A DNA stretch of 64,000 nucleotides from Billgrantia desiderata (GTDB taxonomy: Bacteria > Pseudomonadota > Gammaproteobacteria > Pseudomonadales > Halomonadaceae): positions 1-64,000 of the forward strand of contig JAAQTN010000006.1 in NCBI GenBank assembly GCA_011742915.1, in the 5' to 3' direction. How positions within the stretch are numbered: the stretch's first letter is position 1; every line of letters starts with the position of its first letter. The notes beneath the pieces are model-generated. The model saw nothing but the letters and a program-made list of their open reading frames with translations. It had not been told where the DNA came from and made no database searches. Shown piece after piece: positions 8,468-18,124 of the stretch. The translations under genes and the position numbers were made by a program.

Positions 8468-9000
8468 GAATTCGTCACCAGCGCTTCAAGTTGCTGGCAC
8501 TGATCGCAATATTCGCCTTGCCGGTCATTGCCGCCTGGGTGATGGTGCAGTGGCGCATCGGCATCCCGGAGCAGCGCACGGCCCATGGCGAGCTGGCACC
8601 GGACGTTCCCCAACTGGCGCAATGGCCCCTGGTGGAGCTTACGGACGGCCTGGATGAGGGCGATTGGGTGTTGGCCTTCGACTGCAGCGTGGCGTGTGCA
8701 GAAAACGCCGACCGTTGGTGGCGACTGCATCGTGCACTCGGTCGCGAGGCCCCCAGGGTGACGAGGTTGCGCATTGGCGGGGCGGGCGAGACTTTGCCGG
8801 GAGAGATCGGCGCGCAGTGGCTGGATGTGCCTGACTGGCAGGCGCCTGGGCAGGTATGGCTACTCGACCCGCGGGGCCAGGTGGTATTGACCTATGGTCG
8901 TGAGGTCGGCGAGCGCGATGTGATGGATGATCTCAGTCATCTGCTGCGCATGAACCCCGACCGGCGCAGTGTGCCGGAGCGTAACGGCGATACGCACTGA
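8464..9000 (+). CDS. Cox-cluster membrane-anchored protein, thioredoxin/SCO-like fold possible
   Basis: A 178-aa protein with one N-terminal transmembrane helix (about 9-29) and a periplasmic domain. It occupies the position of a conserved gene found between SURF1 and ctaA in Pseudomonas-type cox clusters. A Cys pair FDCSVACAEN near residue 78 and a later WLLDPRGQVVLTYG segment recall SCO/thioredoxin-like folds, but the spacing CxxxxC, not CxxC or CxxxC, leaves a copper or redox role unproven. ATG 8464 overlaps the SURF1 stop (ATGA); TTG 8452, 7 nt after GAGGAGG, is a credible alternative start. Confidence 0.75.
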   Translation: MRIRHQRFKLLALIAIFALPVIAAWVMVQWRIGIPEQRTAHGELAPDVPQLAQWPLVELTDGLDEGDWVLAFDCSVACAENADRWWRLHRALGREAPRVTRLRIGGAGETLPGEIGAQWLDVPDWQAPGQVWLLDPRGQVVLTYGREVGERDVMDDLSHLLRMNPDRRSVPERNGDTH

Positions 9001-9041
9001 GCAGAGTTACCATAATCCGATCAGGGAGGCCGAGCCACACC

Positions 9042-10121
9042 ATGCAGAGTGCTTCGATGTCGAATGCTTCCATTCAGCGCGATGCGGCGCGGCTGCGCCT
9101 GTTGCTGCGGTTGAGTCTGGCTGGGGTCGTCTTCACCACCGTGGTGATTCTGATCGGCGTGTGGACGCGTCTGGTCGATGCCGGGCTTGGCTGCCCTGAC
9201 TGGCCGGGTTGCTATGGGCGCCTGGTGGTGCCGGATGCCGAGCGGGCGATGGCGCACTCTCCCGATGCGCCGCTGGAAGCGTTCAAGGCCTGGGTGGAGA
9301 TGGTCCATCGCTACGTGGCATCGGCCCTCGGTTTGCTGGTCATCTCCTTGTTGGCACTGGGGGCAGGGTTGCGCCGTCGCCCCGGCTACCCTTGGATGAC
9401 CAATATCGCTCTGCTGATCGTGATTCTGCTGCAGGGAGCTTTCGGTGCCTTCACCGTGACGCTGAAGCTGTGGCCGCAGGTCGTGACCCTGCATCTGTTG
9501 GGTGGGTTGGCAGTGTTGCTGCTGTTCCTGTGGCTGCATTTGAGCCTGCGCCGGTTTGCCAAGGGGGCTGCGGCACCCGGCGTGGCGAGGCGGCGTCTCA
9601 CTCCGCTGTGGGGCATCGCCATGCTCTGTCTGCTGCTGCAACTGGCGCTGGGTGGCTGGGTGTCGAGCAACTATGCGGGCATTGCCTGTCAGGGCTTCCC
9701 CACCTGTAACGGCCAATGGTGGCCGGAGATGGATTGGAGCGAGGGCTTTCATCTGACCCAGACGGTGGGGCCGAACTATCTGCACGGGCAACTGCATGCG
9801 GATGCCAGGACCGCCATCCATCAGGGACACAGGATCGGCGCTCTGGTTCTGGGGCTGGCCTTGATAGCGCTGGCTCTGCGCTATTGGCGCGAGGCGCGGC
9901 TGCGCCCCTGGCTCGGTGGGCTCGTCTTCGCCTATGGTATTCAACTGGGGCTTGGCATCGCCAATGTGCTGATGTGGTTGCCCTTGTGGCTGGCATTGCT
10001 GCATACGGCCGGTGCCGTGGCGCTGGTGCTGCTACTGGCATTGGCGGTGTGGCACTGGCGGGAGTCGGCCGTTGCGGCCGAAGATTCAACACGACGGGAC
10101 AAGGAGTGGGTGCATGTCTAA
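9042..10121 (+). CDS. ctaA: Heme A synthase (COX15/CtaA)
   Basis: Membrane monooxygenase converting heme O to heme A for the aa3 oxidase. The 359-aa protein has eight predicted transmembrane helices in two repeats. Heme-binding histidines are visible in the EMVHRYVAS segment near residue 87, HLLGG near residue 151, the IHQGHRIGA segment near residue 262 and LLHTAGA near residue 321. The cysteine pair motif DAGLGCPDWPGCYG near residue 46 is also present, with a second pair GIACQGFPTCNG. It overlaps the ctaB start by 8 nt. Confidence 0.95.
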   Translation: MQSASMSNASIQRDAARLRLLLRLSLAGVVFTTVVILIGVWTRLVDAGLGCPDWPGCYGRLVVPDAERAMAHSPDAPLEAFKAWVEMVHRYVASALGLLVISLLALGAGLRRRPGYPWMTNIALLIVILLQGAFGAFTVTLKLWPQVVTLHLLGGLAVLLLFLWLHLSLRRFAKGAAAPGVARRRLTPLWGIAMLCLLLQLALGGWVSSNYAGIACQGFPTCNGQWWPEMDWSEGFHLTQTVGPNYLHGQLHADARTAIHQGHRIGALVLGLALIALALRYWREARLRPWLGGLVFAYGIQLGLGIANVLMWLPLWLALLHTAGAVALVLLLALAVWHWRESAVAAEDSTRRDKEWVHV

Positions 10122-11052
10122 CGCGCTGATGAGACGTGGCGAGGTGAAGCGCGTTCTGCTGTCACAGCTGGAAGGCTCCAACTGGAGCTGGCAGGACCTG
10201 CTCACGTTATGCAAGCCGAGAGTGGTATTGGTCATGCTGGCCTGCGCGCTGGTGGGGATGGCGTTGGCAACGCCAAGCTTGCCTTCCCTTGCCACGGTGG
10301 TGTTCGGCCTGGCCGGCATCGGCATGGCAGCCGGTGGGGCGGCGGCCTTCAATCATGTGGTGGATCGACGCCTCGATGCGATGATGCTACGCACTTCCCA
10401 GCGGCCGCTGGCGGCCCAGCGCATGCCGACGGTGTTGGCGCTGGGCTGGGCATCGCTGCTGTCCATCGCCGGTATCATCCTGTTGCTGTGGCAGGTCAAC
10501 GCGCTCACGGCATGGCTGACGCTGGCATCGCTGATCGGTTATGCGCTGATCTATACGGCCTTCCTGAAGCGGGCCACACCGCAGAACATCGTCATCGGTG
10601 GCGTGGCCGGGGCGGCGCCGCCGATGCTGGGCTGGACGGCGGTGACGGGGCAGTTGGGGCCGGAGCCGCTGCTGCTGGTACTGATCGTGTTCGCCTGGAC
10701 GCCGCCACACTTCTGGGCATTGGCGATCCACAAGCGCGACGAGTATGCGCGTGCCGGTGTGCCGATGCTGCCGGTGACCCACGGCGAAGCGTTCACGCGG
10801 CTGCAGATATGGCTTTATGCCTGGTTGACCGTGGCCGTCACGCTGCTGCCCTTCGTCATCGGCATGAGCGGGGCCGTCTACCTGGTGGGCGTGATGGCGC
10901 TGAATCTGCGCTTCATGTACTGGAACTGGAAGGTCTGGCGGGGAGCCGACCCCAACGCGCCGCTGGCGGCATTCTGGTTCTCGATTCGCTACATTCTCGG
11001 CGTGTTCGGCGTGCTGTTGCTAGACCACTATGCTGGTCTCTGGGTAGCGTAA
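10114..11052 (+). CDS. ctaB: Protoheme IX farnesyltransferase (heme O synthase)
   Basis: Transfers farnesyl to protoheme IX to make heme O, the precursor used by CtaA; also called cyoE. UbiA-superfamily membrane protein of 312 aa. The first Asp-rich motif is NHVVDRRLDAMMLRT near residue 72, and a second conserved region AWTPPHFWALAIHKRDEYARAGVPMLPV lies near residue 190. ATG 10114 overlaps ctaA by 8 nt; the frame is open upstream but only inside ctaA. It is the last gene of the cox cluster, with a hairpin following. Confidence 0.95.
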   Translation: MSNALMRRGEVKRVLLSQLEGSNWSWQDLLTLCKPRVVLVMLACALVGMALATPSLPSLATVVFGLAGIGMAAGGAAAFNHVVDRRLDAMMLRTSQRPLAAQRMPTVLALGWASLLSIAGIILLLWQVNALTAWLTLASLIGYALIYTAFLKRATPQNIVIGGVAGAAPPMLGWTAVTGQLGPEPLLLVLIVFAWTPPHFWALAIHKRDEYARAGVPMLPVTHGEAFTRLQIWLYAWLTVAVTLLPFVIGMSGAVYLVGVMALNLRFMYWNWKVWRGADPNAPLAAFWFSIRYILGVFGVLLLDHYAGLWVA

Positions 11053-11077
11053 GCAAGTCAGGTGGTTTTTCTACTTC

Positions 11078-11103
11078 GAGCGCCCGGCAAGTGCCGGGCA
11101 CTC
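11078..11103 (+). terminator. Probable terminator after the cox/heme A cluster
   Basis: GCCCGGC (11082-11088) pairs with GCCGGGC (11093-11099) around AAGT, extended by GAG/CTC outside a one-base mismatch. The following GCGTTTCGGTCTGTT is only moderately T-rich. Confidence 0.5.
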
Positions 11104-11144
11104 GCGTTTCGGTCTGTTGAATCATTGCGACAGGGAGTGGCAGC

Positions 11145-11936
11145 GTGGTGGAGAAGGGAGGCGCGGTGTCGCTGCTGCCCGATGGGCGAGCGCTGCGCGA
11201 GCTGTGCGAGGCGGCGGGCCGCGATATTCTGCGCGTCCGCGAGAGGCGCTACGAGATGGTTGGCAAGGCCGACGGCAGCCCGGTCACGGAGGCCGACATG
11301 GCGGCGCATCGGCGCCTGGTGCGGGGCTTGCCGAGGCTGCTGGACATTCCGGTACTCTCCGAAGAGCAGGCCGACATTGCCTGGGCGGAGCGCTCCGGCT
11401 GGCATCGCTACTGGTTGGTCGACCCGCTCGACGGCACCCGGGAGTTCGTCGACGGCTTCGATGACTTCACCGTCAACGTGGCGCTGATCGAGCAGGGGGT
11501 GGTGCGGCTGGGTGTGGTGCACGCGCCGGCACTGGCCACGACGTGGATGGGCGGAAAGGGGATCGGCGCCTGGCGCTGGCACGAGAACCGCTGCCGTGAG
11601 CTGGTCGTGCGTGTCGAGAGGCCGCCACGCATTCTCGTCAGCCGGGCCCATCTCGATGCGCAGACCCAGGCCTGGCTGGCGCGCTTCCCCGAAGCCACGC
11701 TCGAGCGCTGCGGCAGTTCGGTGAAGTTCTGCCGTATTGCCGAAGGTCGCGCCGATCTGTACCCGCGCTTCGGCCCCACCTGCGAATGGGATACCGCTGC
11801 CGGTCAGGCAGTGCTGGAAGGGGCCGGCGGAGCGGTGGTCGAGCCACACAGTGGCCAAGCGCTGCGCTACAACCGGGGTGAGAGTTTGATCAATGGTCCT
11901 TTTATCGCCTGTAGCGATCCCGCTCTGATCGAATAA
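11145..11936 (+). CDS. cysQ: 3'(2'),5'-bisphosphate nucleotidase CysQ
   Basis: Hydrolyses PAP, the by-product of sulfate assimilation, to AMP. Inositol-monophosphatase fold, 263 aa. Metal-binding residues are in SEEQ (about residue 71), the WLVDPLDGTREFVDG motif near residue 90 and CEWDTAAGQAVLEGAGG near residue 212. The GTG start at 11145 follows AGGGAG by 7 nt; GTG 11166 is an alternative. It is transcribed on its own after the cox terminator, and its context gives no further pathway clue. Confidence 0.93.
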   Translation: MVEKGGAVSLLPDGRALRELCEAAGRDILRVRERRYEMVGKADGSPVTEADMAAHRRLVRGLPRLLDIPVLSEEQADIAWAERSGWHRYWLVDPLDGTREFVDGFDDFTVNVALIEQGVVRLGVVHAPALATTWMGGKGIGAWRWHENRCRELVVRVERPPRILVSRAHLDAQTQAWLARFPEATLERCGSSVKFCRIAEGRADLYPRFGPTCEWDTAAGQAVLEGAGGAVVEPHSGQALRYNRGESLINGPFIACSDPALIE

Positions 11937-12010
11937 GGCTGGGGGCGGGTCCTGCTCCGTGCTCGTGCTTGCGTTACAATGCTGCCCTCAATCCATCTTC
12001 TGGAGTTTGA

Positions 12011-12478
12011 ATGACGACGACGACGGCATTGATTCTGCTCGCCGTGGGCTTGGCCATCATTGCCGGCCTGGCAGCTTACGCTTACACCTTGTGGAAGGAG
12101 GTGCAGCGGCGTGAGGCGTTTCGTGAGGATGAGTTGCGCCGTGCTCATGAGAATTGCCTGGCCAATCTCGAAATCGTCGCCTCTTCGCTGCTGCAGGAGC
12201 AGGTCGACATCACCGAAGGGGCATGGCGCTGCAAGCTGCTGCTCGACATTCTCGATCCGAGCCTGCTCGAGCGACCCGACTTTCAGGCTTTCGCCGAGGT
12301 CCATGCGCGTACCCAGCACCTGCATACGCACTCCGCTCGCAAGGAGCTGGCGCCCCGCGACCGCATGCGCGAGGATCGCGAGCGTCTCGAGGTCGAGGCG
12401 GAGTGGCGTCAGCCGGTACTTGCGGCGGCCCAGGAAGTGCTCAAGTTTCGCCGAGACTGGCCCGGAAGACTGCATTAA
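12011..12478 (+). CDS. DUF2489 domain protein, membrane-anchored
   Basis: A 155-aa protein with one N-terminal transmembrane helix (about 5-27) followed by a charged helical cytoplasmic domain. The segment ENCLANLEIVASSLL followed by EGAWRCKLLLDILDP and HLHTHSARKELAPRDR matches the DUF2489 pattern known from Pseudomonas and other gammaproteobacteria. Function unknown. Ribosome binding site TCTGGAG lies 6 nt before ATG. An extended -10-like TTACAAT at 11974-11980 may serve it. Confidence 0.8.
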   Translation: MTTTTALILLAVGLAIIAGLAAYAYTLWKEVQRREAFREDELRRAHENCLANLEIVASSLLQEQVDITEGAWRCKLLLDILDPSLLERPDFQAFAEVHARTQHLHTHSARKELAPRDRMREDRERLEVEAEWRQPVLAAAQEVLKFRRDWPGRLH

Positions 12479-12613
12479 GATCTATACAAAGGCTTTACAG
12501 CGCGGTATGTTGGCAGCGCCTTGGGCGCTCCGCCAAGCCAAACATGGCCATTCCCCGGGTGTTTACTGGCAGAAAATGGCAGAATGACTCAGGAAAAGGA
12601 GTGAGGCGGCGCT

Positions 12614-12641
12614 TTGAGCGAGGCCGATAAAGGCCTACACT
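12614..12641 (+). promoter_or_regulatory. Candidate sigma-70 promoter of the OmpA-like gene
   Basis: TTGAGC (12614-12619), a 16-nt spacer, then TACACT (12636-12641), leaving a leader of about 85 nt before ATG 12729. The AAGGAG ribosome binding site follows. The rest of the 250-bp spacer shows no gene. Confidence 0.5.
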
Positions 12642-12728
12642 TTAAGCCGTTGGGTCAATGAGTGTCCTGACCATCGGGAAATTCGCGTTTCGTGCAGCCC
12701 GAGATGAAAATCAAGAAGGAGTCTTGCA

Positions 12729-13439
12729 ATGAAAAAATCAACGACTGGCTTGCTGTTGGGTTCAGCTCTGGTACTCGGCCTTTCCGGCTGTGCCACGGAT
12801 TTTCAGCGGGGCGGTGAGCGCGCGGGCGGTACCGCGGCAGCCGGCACCGGTGCAGGCGGTACCGCCTGGTATCAGCAGCCCGTGGTCTGCGGTATCGCCG
12901 GTGGCCTGATCGGTGGCAGCATCGGCTATGCGGTGAGCGGCGAATCCGACGAGGATGCCGGTATTGCCGTAGGCGGTGCCACCGGTGCTGCCATCGGCGC
13001 TCTGCTGTGCGCCGACCATACTCCGCCGCCGCAGCCGGTTGCCGAGCCGGAGCCCGAGCCGATGCCCGAGCCCGAGCCGGCTCCGGTCACCGAGTTCGAG
13101 CCGGTTACCCTCGATAGCGAAGTCACCTTCGCTTTCGATTCCGCCGAGATCCGTCCGGGTGCCTATCAGACCCTGGATCAGGTGGCGACCACGCTGCGCG
13201 AGAATCCCAACCTGCGCGTGCGCATCGAAGGCCACACAGACTCCGTGGGCTCCCCGCAGTACAACGTGGGCCTCTCCGAGCGTCGTGCGAACTCCGTGCG
13301 TGACTTCCTCGTCTCACGCGGTATCGCCGAGAATCGCATGACCACTCGCGGTTTCGGTGAAGAGCGCCCGGTTGCCACCAACGATACCGACGAAGGACGG
13401 GCACAGAACCGTCGCGTCGAGATCCTGAACTGGGATTGA
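12729..13439 (+). CDS. OmpA-family outer membrane lipoprotein with glycine-zipper
   Basis: A 236-aa envelope protein predicted to anchor the outer membrane to peptidoglycan. Lipoprotein signal peptide with lipobox LSGC (Cys near residue 21). A Gly-rich zipper region (about 55-92: GIAGGLIGGSIGYAVSG and GGATGAAIGALL) follows, then a Pro-Glu spacer of PEPEPMPEPEPAP repeats, then an OmpA C-terminal domain (about 130-236). Its peptidoglycan-binding motif RIEGHTDSVGSPQYNVGLSE and ERRANSVRDFL region are intact. Its own promoter and a UUCG-loop terminator suggest a monocistronic, well expressed gene. Confidence 0.93.
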   Translation: MKKSTTGLLLGSALVLGLSGCATDFQRGGERAGGTAAAGTGAGGTAWYQQPVVCGIAGGLIGGSIGYAVSGESDEDAGIAVGGATGAAIGALLCADHTPPPQPVAEPEPEPMPEPEPAPVTEFEPVTLDSEVTFAFDSAEIRPGAYQTLDQVATTLRENPNLRVRIEGHTDSVGSPQYNVGLSERRANSVRDFLVSRGIAENRMTTRGFGEERPVATNDTDEGRAQNRRVEILNWD

Positions 13440-13476
13440 TGCCTGGCGCTGGACGAGCTTCCAGCACCGTCATCAG

Positions 13477-13500
13477 CAGGGGCACCTTCGGGTGCCCCTG
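13477..13500 (+). terminator. Terminator hairpin after the OmpA-like gene
   Basis: A 10-bp perfect stem, CAGGGGCACC with GGTGCCCCTG, closed by a TTCG tetraloop. The downstream sequence is pyrimidine-rich rather than a pure T tract. Confidence 0.7.
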
Positions 13501-13693
13501 TCGCGTCTGTGTCCCTTTCATCTGCCCAGGCGATGCTCGCCATGGCGCAAGCAGGGGCTATTCTGGTAGTCTTGTCGGTCGCCGTGACCTGCAGCGGGGC
13601 CGATGAATGCGGCACCCGTATCGCCCAAGGTAGTGGGTGGGCTGCATGTCTCGCTGACGACCCGTTTTTCGTATCTGCTATCAACCGCGACAC

Positions 13694-13714
13694 GTGATCC
13701 CTGGTATGGATCAC
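13694..13714 (+). promoter_or_regulatory. thrS leader hairpin mimicking the tRNA-Thr(GGU) anticodon arm
   Basis: Stem GTGATCC (13694-13700) with GGATCAC (13708-13714) closes a 7-nt loop CTGGTAT. Loop positions 2 to 6 read T, G, G, T, A, matching U33, anticodon GGU and purine 37 of tRNA-Thr. It ends 9 nt before the AAAGGA ribosome binding site of thrS. In E. coli, ThrRS represses its own translation by binding an anticodon-like arm placed just upstream of the Shine-Dalgarno; this hairpin fits that role. A second tRNA-like arm was not identified in the leader. Confidence 0.65.
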
Positions 13715-13735
13715 CACTGCGCAAAGGACCCTTCG

Positions 13736-15634
13736 ATGCCCATCGTGACCCTGCCGGACGGCAGTCAGAGAACTTTCGACGAACCCATCAGTGTGATGCA
13801 GCTGGCCGAGTCCATCGGTCCCGGGCTGGCCAAGGCCTGCGTGGCCGGCAAGATCGACGGCGAACTGGTGGATGCCGCCGACCTCATCGAGCATGACGCC
13901 GAGGTGGCCATCATCACCGCCCGCGACCCCGAAGGTCTCGAGGTGATCCGCCACTCCTGCGCGCATCTGATCGGGCATGCGGTCAAGCAGCTGTATCCGG
14001 AAGCCAAGATGGCCATCGGTCCGGTGATCGATGACGGCTTCTATTACGACATCGATTTCGGCCGCTCGGTGACGCCGGACGATCTGGCCGCCATCGAAAC
14101 GCGCATGAAGCAACTGATCGACACCGACTACGACGTGGTGCGCGAGTATGTCGATCGCGACAAGGCGATGCTCACCTTCCTGCACCGCAATGAGCCCTAC
14201 AAGCAGGAGATCGTGCGCGAGATTCCCGAGGGCGAGACCATTCGTCTCTACCATCACGAGGAATACACGGACATGTGCCGCGGGCCGCACGTGCCCAACA
14301 CCCGGCACCTGAAGGCGTTCAAGCTGACCAAGCTGGCCGGCGCCTATTGGCGCGGCGATGCCACCAAGCCGATGCTGACCCGTATCTACGGCACCGCCTG
14401 GGGCGACAAGAAGGATCTCAAGGCCCACCTGCAGCGTCTTGAGGAAGCCGAGAAGCGCGACCATCGCAAGCTGGCCAAGCGCATGGACCTCTTCCATCTG
14501 CAGGAAGAGGCCCCGGGCATGGTGTTCTGGCACCCCAACGGCTGGACCCTGTACCAGGCGTTGGAGCAGTACATGCGCCGGATCCAGATCGAGCATGGCT
14601 ATCAGGAAATCCGCACGCCCCAGGTAGTGGATCTCTCGCTGTGGAAGAAGTCCGGCCACTGGGGGCACTACAGCGATTTGATGTTCACCACCGAGTCGGA
14701 GAAGCGCGAGTACGCGGTCAAGCCAATGAACTGCCCTTGCCACGTGCAGGTGTTCAATCAGGGGCTCAAGAGCTATCGCGACCTGCCGCTGCGCCTGGCC
14801 GAGTTCGGCAGCTGCCACCGCAACGAGCCTTCCGGTTCGCTGCACGGCCTGATGCGGGTGCGTGGTTTCACTCAGGACGATGCTCACATCTTCTGTACCG
14901 AGAAGCAGATCCAGAGCGAAGCCGAGGCCTTCATCGCGCTGACGCTCAAGGTCTACAAGGAGCTGGGCTTCGACGATGTCGAACTCAAGCTGTCGACCCG
15001 TCCCGACGACTTCATGGGCGAGGCGGCGCTGTGGGATCGCGCCGAGGCCGGTCTCGAGGCGGCGCTGAACGCCACTGGTCTGAAGTGGGAGCTGCAGCCG
15101 GGCGAGGGCGCCTTCTACGGGCCCAAGATCGAGTTCGCTCTGCGCGACTGCCTCAATCGCGTGTGGCAGTGTGGTACTCTGCAGCTCGATTTCAACTTGC
15201 CGGGCCGCCTGGGCGCCCAGTACGTCGACGAGGACGGCGAGCGCAAGACGCCGGTGATGTTACATCGCGCCATCCTCGGCTCCTTCGAGCGCTTCATCGG
15301 CATCCTCATCGAGCACTACGCCGGGGCCATGCCGCTGTGGCTGGCGCCGGAGCAGGCGGTGGTCATGACCATCACCGACGCGCAGCGCGATTATGCGCTG
15401 GAACTCGAGCGGCGCCTGCAAAAAATTGGCCTTCGCGTCAAGGCGGACTTGAGGAACGAGAAGATCGGCTTTAAAATCCGCGAACATACGTTGCAGAAGG
15501 TTCCCTATCTCCTGGTAGTGGGGGATAAGGAAGTCGAAGCCGACTCGGTTGCCGTGCGTACGCGCACCGGTGAAAACCTGGGCACCATGACCGTCGATGC
15601 CTTCATCGAGCAAGTGCAGGCGGAAGGCCTGTAA
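13736..15634 (+). CDS. thrS: Threonyl-tRNA synthetase
   Basis: Charges tRNA-Thr; class II synthetase of 632 aa, near-collinear with E. coli ThrS. It has an N-terminal TGS domain (about 1-61), an editing domain with [14 protein letters not shown] near residue 73 and MCRGPHV near residue 182, the catalytic core with zinc ligand Cys in [10 protein letters not shown] near residue 332 and [20 protein letters not shown], and the C-terminal anticodon domain ending with [14 protein letters not shown] 13736 matches the family start ([10 protein letters not shown]) and has AAAGGA 7 nt upstream; the frame is open 14 codons earlier inside the regulatory hairpin. It heads the infC-rpmI-rplT-pheST-ihfA cluster. 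Confidence 0.98.
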   Translation: MPIVTLPDGSQRTFDEPISVMQLAESIGPGLAKACVAGKIDGELVDAADLIEHDAEVAIITARDPEGLEVIRHSCAHLIGHAVKQLYPEAKMAIGPVIDDGFYYDIDFGRSVTPDDLAAIETRMKQLIDTDYDVVREYVDRDKAMLTFLHRNEPYKQEIVREIPEGETIRLYHHEEYTDMCRGPHVPNTRHLKAFKLTKLAGAYWRGDATKPMLTRIYGTAWGDKKDLKAHLQRLEEAEKRDHRKLAKRMDLFHLQEEAPGMVFWHPNGWTLYQALEQYMRRIQIEHGYQEIRTPQVVDLSLWKKSGHWGHYSDLMFTTESEKREYAVKPMNCPCHVQVFNQGLKSYRDLPLRLAEFGSCHRNEPSGSLHGLMRVRGFTQDDAHIFCTEKQIQSEAEAFIALTLKVYKELGFDDVELKLSTRPDDFMGEAALWDRAEAGLEAALNATGLKWELQPGEGAFYGPKIEFALRDCLNRVWQCGTLQLDFNLPGRLGAQYVDEDGERKTPVMLHRAILGSFERFIGILIEHYAGAMPLWLAPEQAVVMTITDAQRDYALELERRLQKIGLRVKADLRNEKIGFKIREHTLQKVPYLLVVGDKEVEADSVAVRTRTGENLGTMTVDAFIEQVQAEGL

Positions 15635-15696
15635 GCCCGGGTGGGGAAAGACAGGTCGGCAGCGACATCGTCAATTACCGGAACGGAGACGGAACG

Positions 15697-16236
15697 ATCA
15701 AGCGAAGCAGCCAGCGCGGACGTCCTCAGGACAAGCGCCCCCCAATGAACGAGCGGATAACCGAGGATCAGGTGCGCCTGATCGACAGCGACGGCGAGCA
15801 GCTGGGCGTTGTACCTACCAGCGAAGCGCTTGAGCGAGCTGAAGCGGCCGGTCTTGACCTCGTCCAGATTTCCAATGCCGATCCGATCGTCTGCAAGATC
15901 ATGGATTACGGCAAGTTCGTCTTCGAGCAGAAGAAGCAGAAGGCAGCTCAGAAGAAGAAGACGAAGCAGATTCAGGTCAAGGAAGTCAAATTCCGGCCTG
16001 GCACCGACGAGGGGGATTACCAGATCAAGTTGCGTAACTTGATCCGCTTCCTCGAAGGTGGCGACAAGGGCAAGGTCACGCTGCGGTTTCGCGGCCGTGA
16101 AATGGCGCATCAGGACATCGGCCGCAGGCTGATGGAGCGGATCGCTGCGGATCTCGAGGAGATCGGGACCGTGGAGTCCTTCCCCAAGATGGAAGGGCGC
16201 CAGATGATCATGATCATTGCCCCCAAGAAGAAGTGA
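15697..16236 (+). CDS. infC: Translation initiation factor IF-3, AUC start
   Basis: IF-3 binds the 30S subunit, prevents premature 50S joining and rejects non-canonical start codons. An in-frame ATC at 15697, 8 nt after GGAG (15685-15688), gives a 179-aa protein with the basic N-terminus [16 protein letters not shown] seen in Pseudomonas IF-3. ATG 15745 has no ribosome binding site and would cut the N-domain short. Core motifs include [16 protein letters not shown], the [19 protein letters not shown] linker and [11 protein letters not shown] rare start codon allows IF-3 to repress its own synthesis, as with AUU in E. coli. The gene is 62 bp after thrS. Confidence 0.95.
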   Translation: MKRSSQRGRPQDKRPPMNERITEDQVRLIDSDGEQLGVVPTSEALERAEAAGLDLVQISNADPIVCKIMDYGKFVFEQKKQKAAQKKKTKQIQVKEVKFRPGTDEGDYQIKLRNLIRFLEGGDKGKVTLRFRGREMAHQDIGRRLMERIAADLEEIGTVESFPKMEGRQMIMIIAPKKK

Positions 16237-16255
16237 TCCGAAGGCCAGTCAGACG

Positions 16256-16279
16256 GACGGTCGGCAACAGCCGGCCGTC
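16256..16279 (+). promoter_or_regulatory. Hairpin in the rpmI leader, possible L20 operator or attenuator
   Basis: A 10-bp stem, GACGGTCGGC with GCCGGCCGTC including one G-T pair, closed by loop AACA. It lies between infC and rpmI, 42 nt before the rpmI start; a TTTT run follows 9 nt later (16289-16292). In E. coli, L20 represses rpmI-rplT through structured RNA in this interval. The equivalence is inferred from position only. Confidence 0.4.
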
Positions 16280-16320
16280 GGCCCCGGGTTTTCTGAAAAA
16301 TCTCGAGCGGAGTTAGTCTC

Positions 16321-16515
16321 ATGCCGAAAATCAAGAGCAACAGCGGCGCTGCCAAGCGCTTCAAGAAGACGGCCAACGGCTTCAAGCACAAGCAGTCGTT
16401 TCGTAGCCACATCCTGACCAAGAAGTCGACCAAGCGGAAGCGTCAACTGCGCGGTATGAAGCAGGTTCACGACGCCGACAAGGCACTGATTCAGCGCATG
16501 CTGCCGAATCTCTGA
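16321..16515 (+). CDS. rpmI: 50S ribosomal protein L35
   Basis: A 64-aa basic ribosomal protein beginning [17 protein letters not shown] and containing the conserved [16 protein letters not shown] segment, full length for bacterial L35. The ribosome binding site GCGGAG lies 11 nt upstream. It sits between infC and rplT as in enterobacteria, and is probably translationally controlled together with rplT through the leader hairpin. Confidence 0.98.
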   Translation: MPKIKSNSGAAKRFKKTANGFKHKQSFRSHILTKKSTKRKRQLRGMKQVHDADKALIQRMLPNL

Positions 16516-16552
16516 GCCTCTGGTTGCCCTACTTTAACGTCAGGAGAAAGTC

Positions 16553-18072
<1,520 letters not shown>

Positions 18073-18124
18073 TTGGGCGCCGAGCCCAGGCGGACATGAA
18101 CTTCGGCCGAATACAGGATTGACC

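Noticed and set aside
13509..13697. 62-codon frame in the thrS leader
   Set aside because: No ribosome binding site or family match; it ends inside the regulatory hairpin and is not Thr-rich, so it is not a leader peptide.
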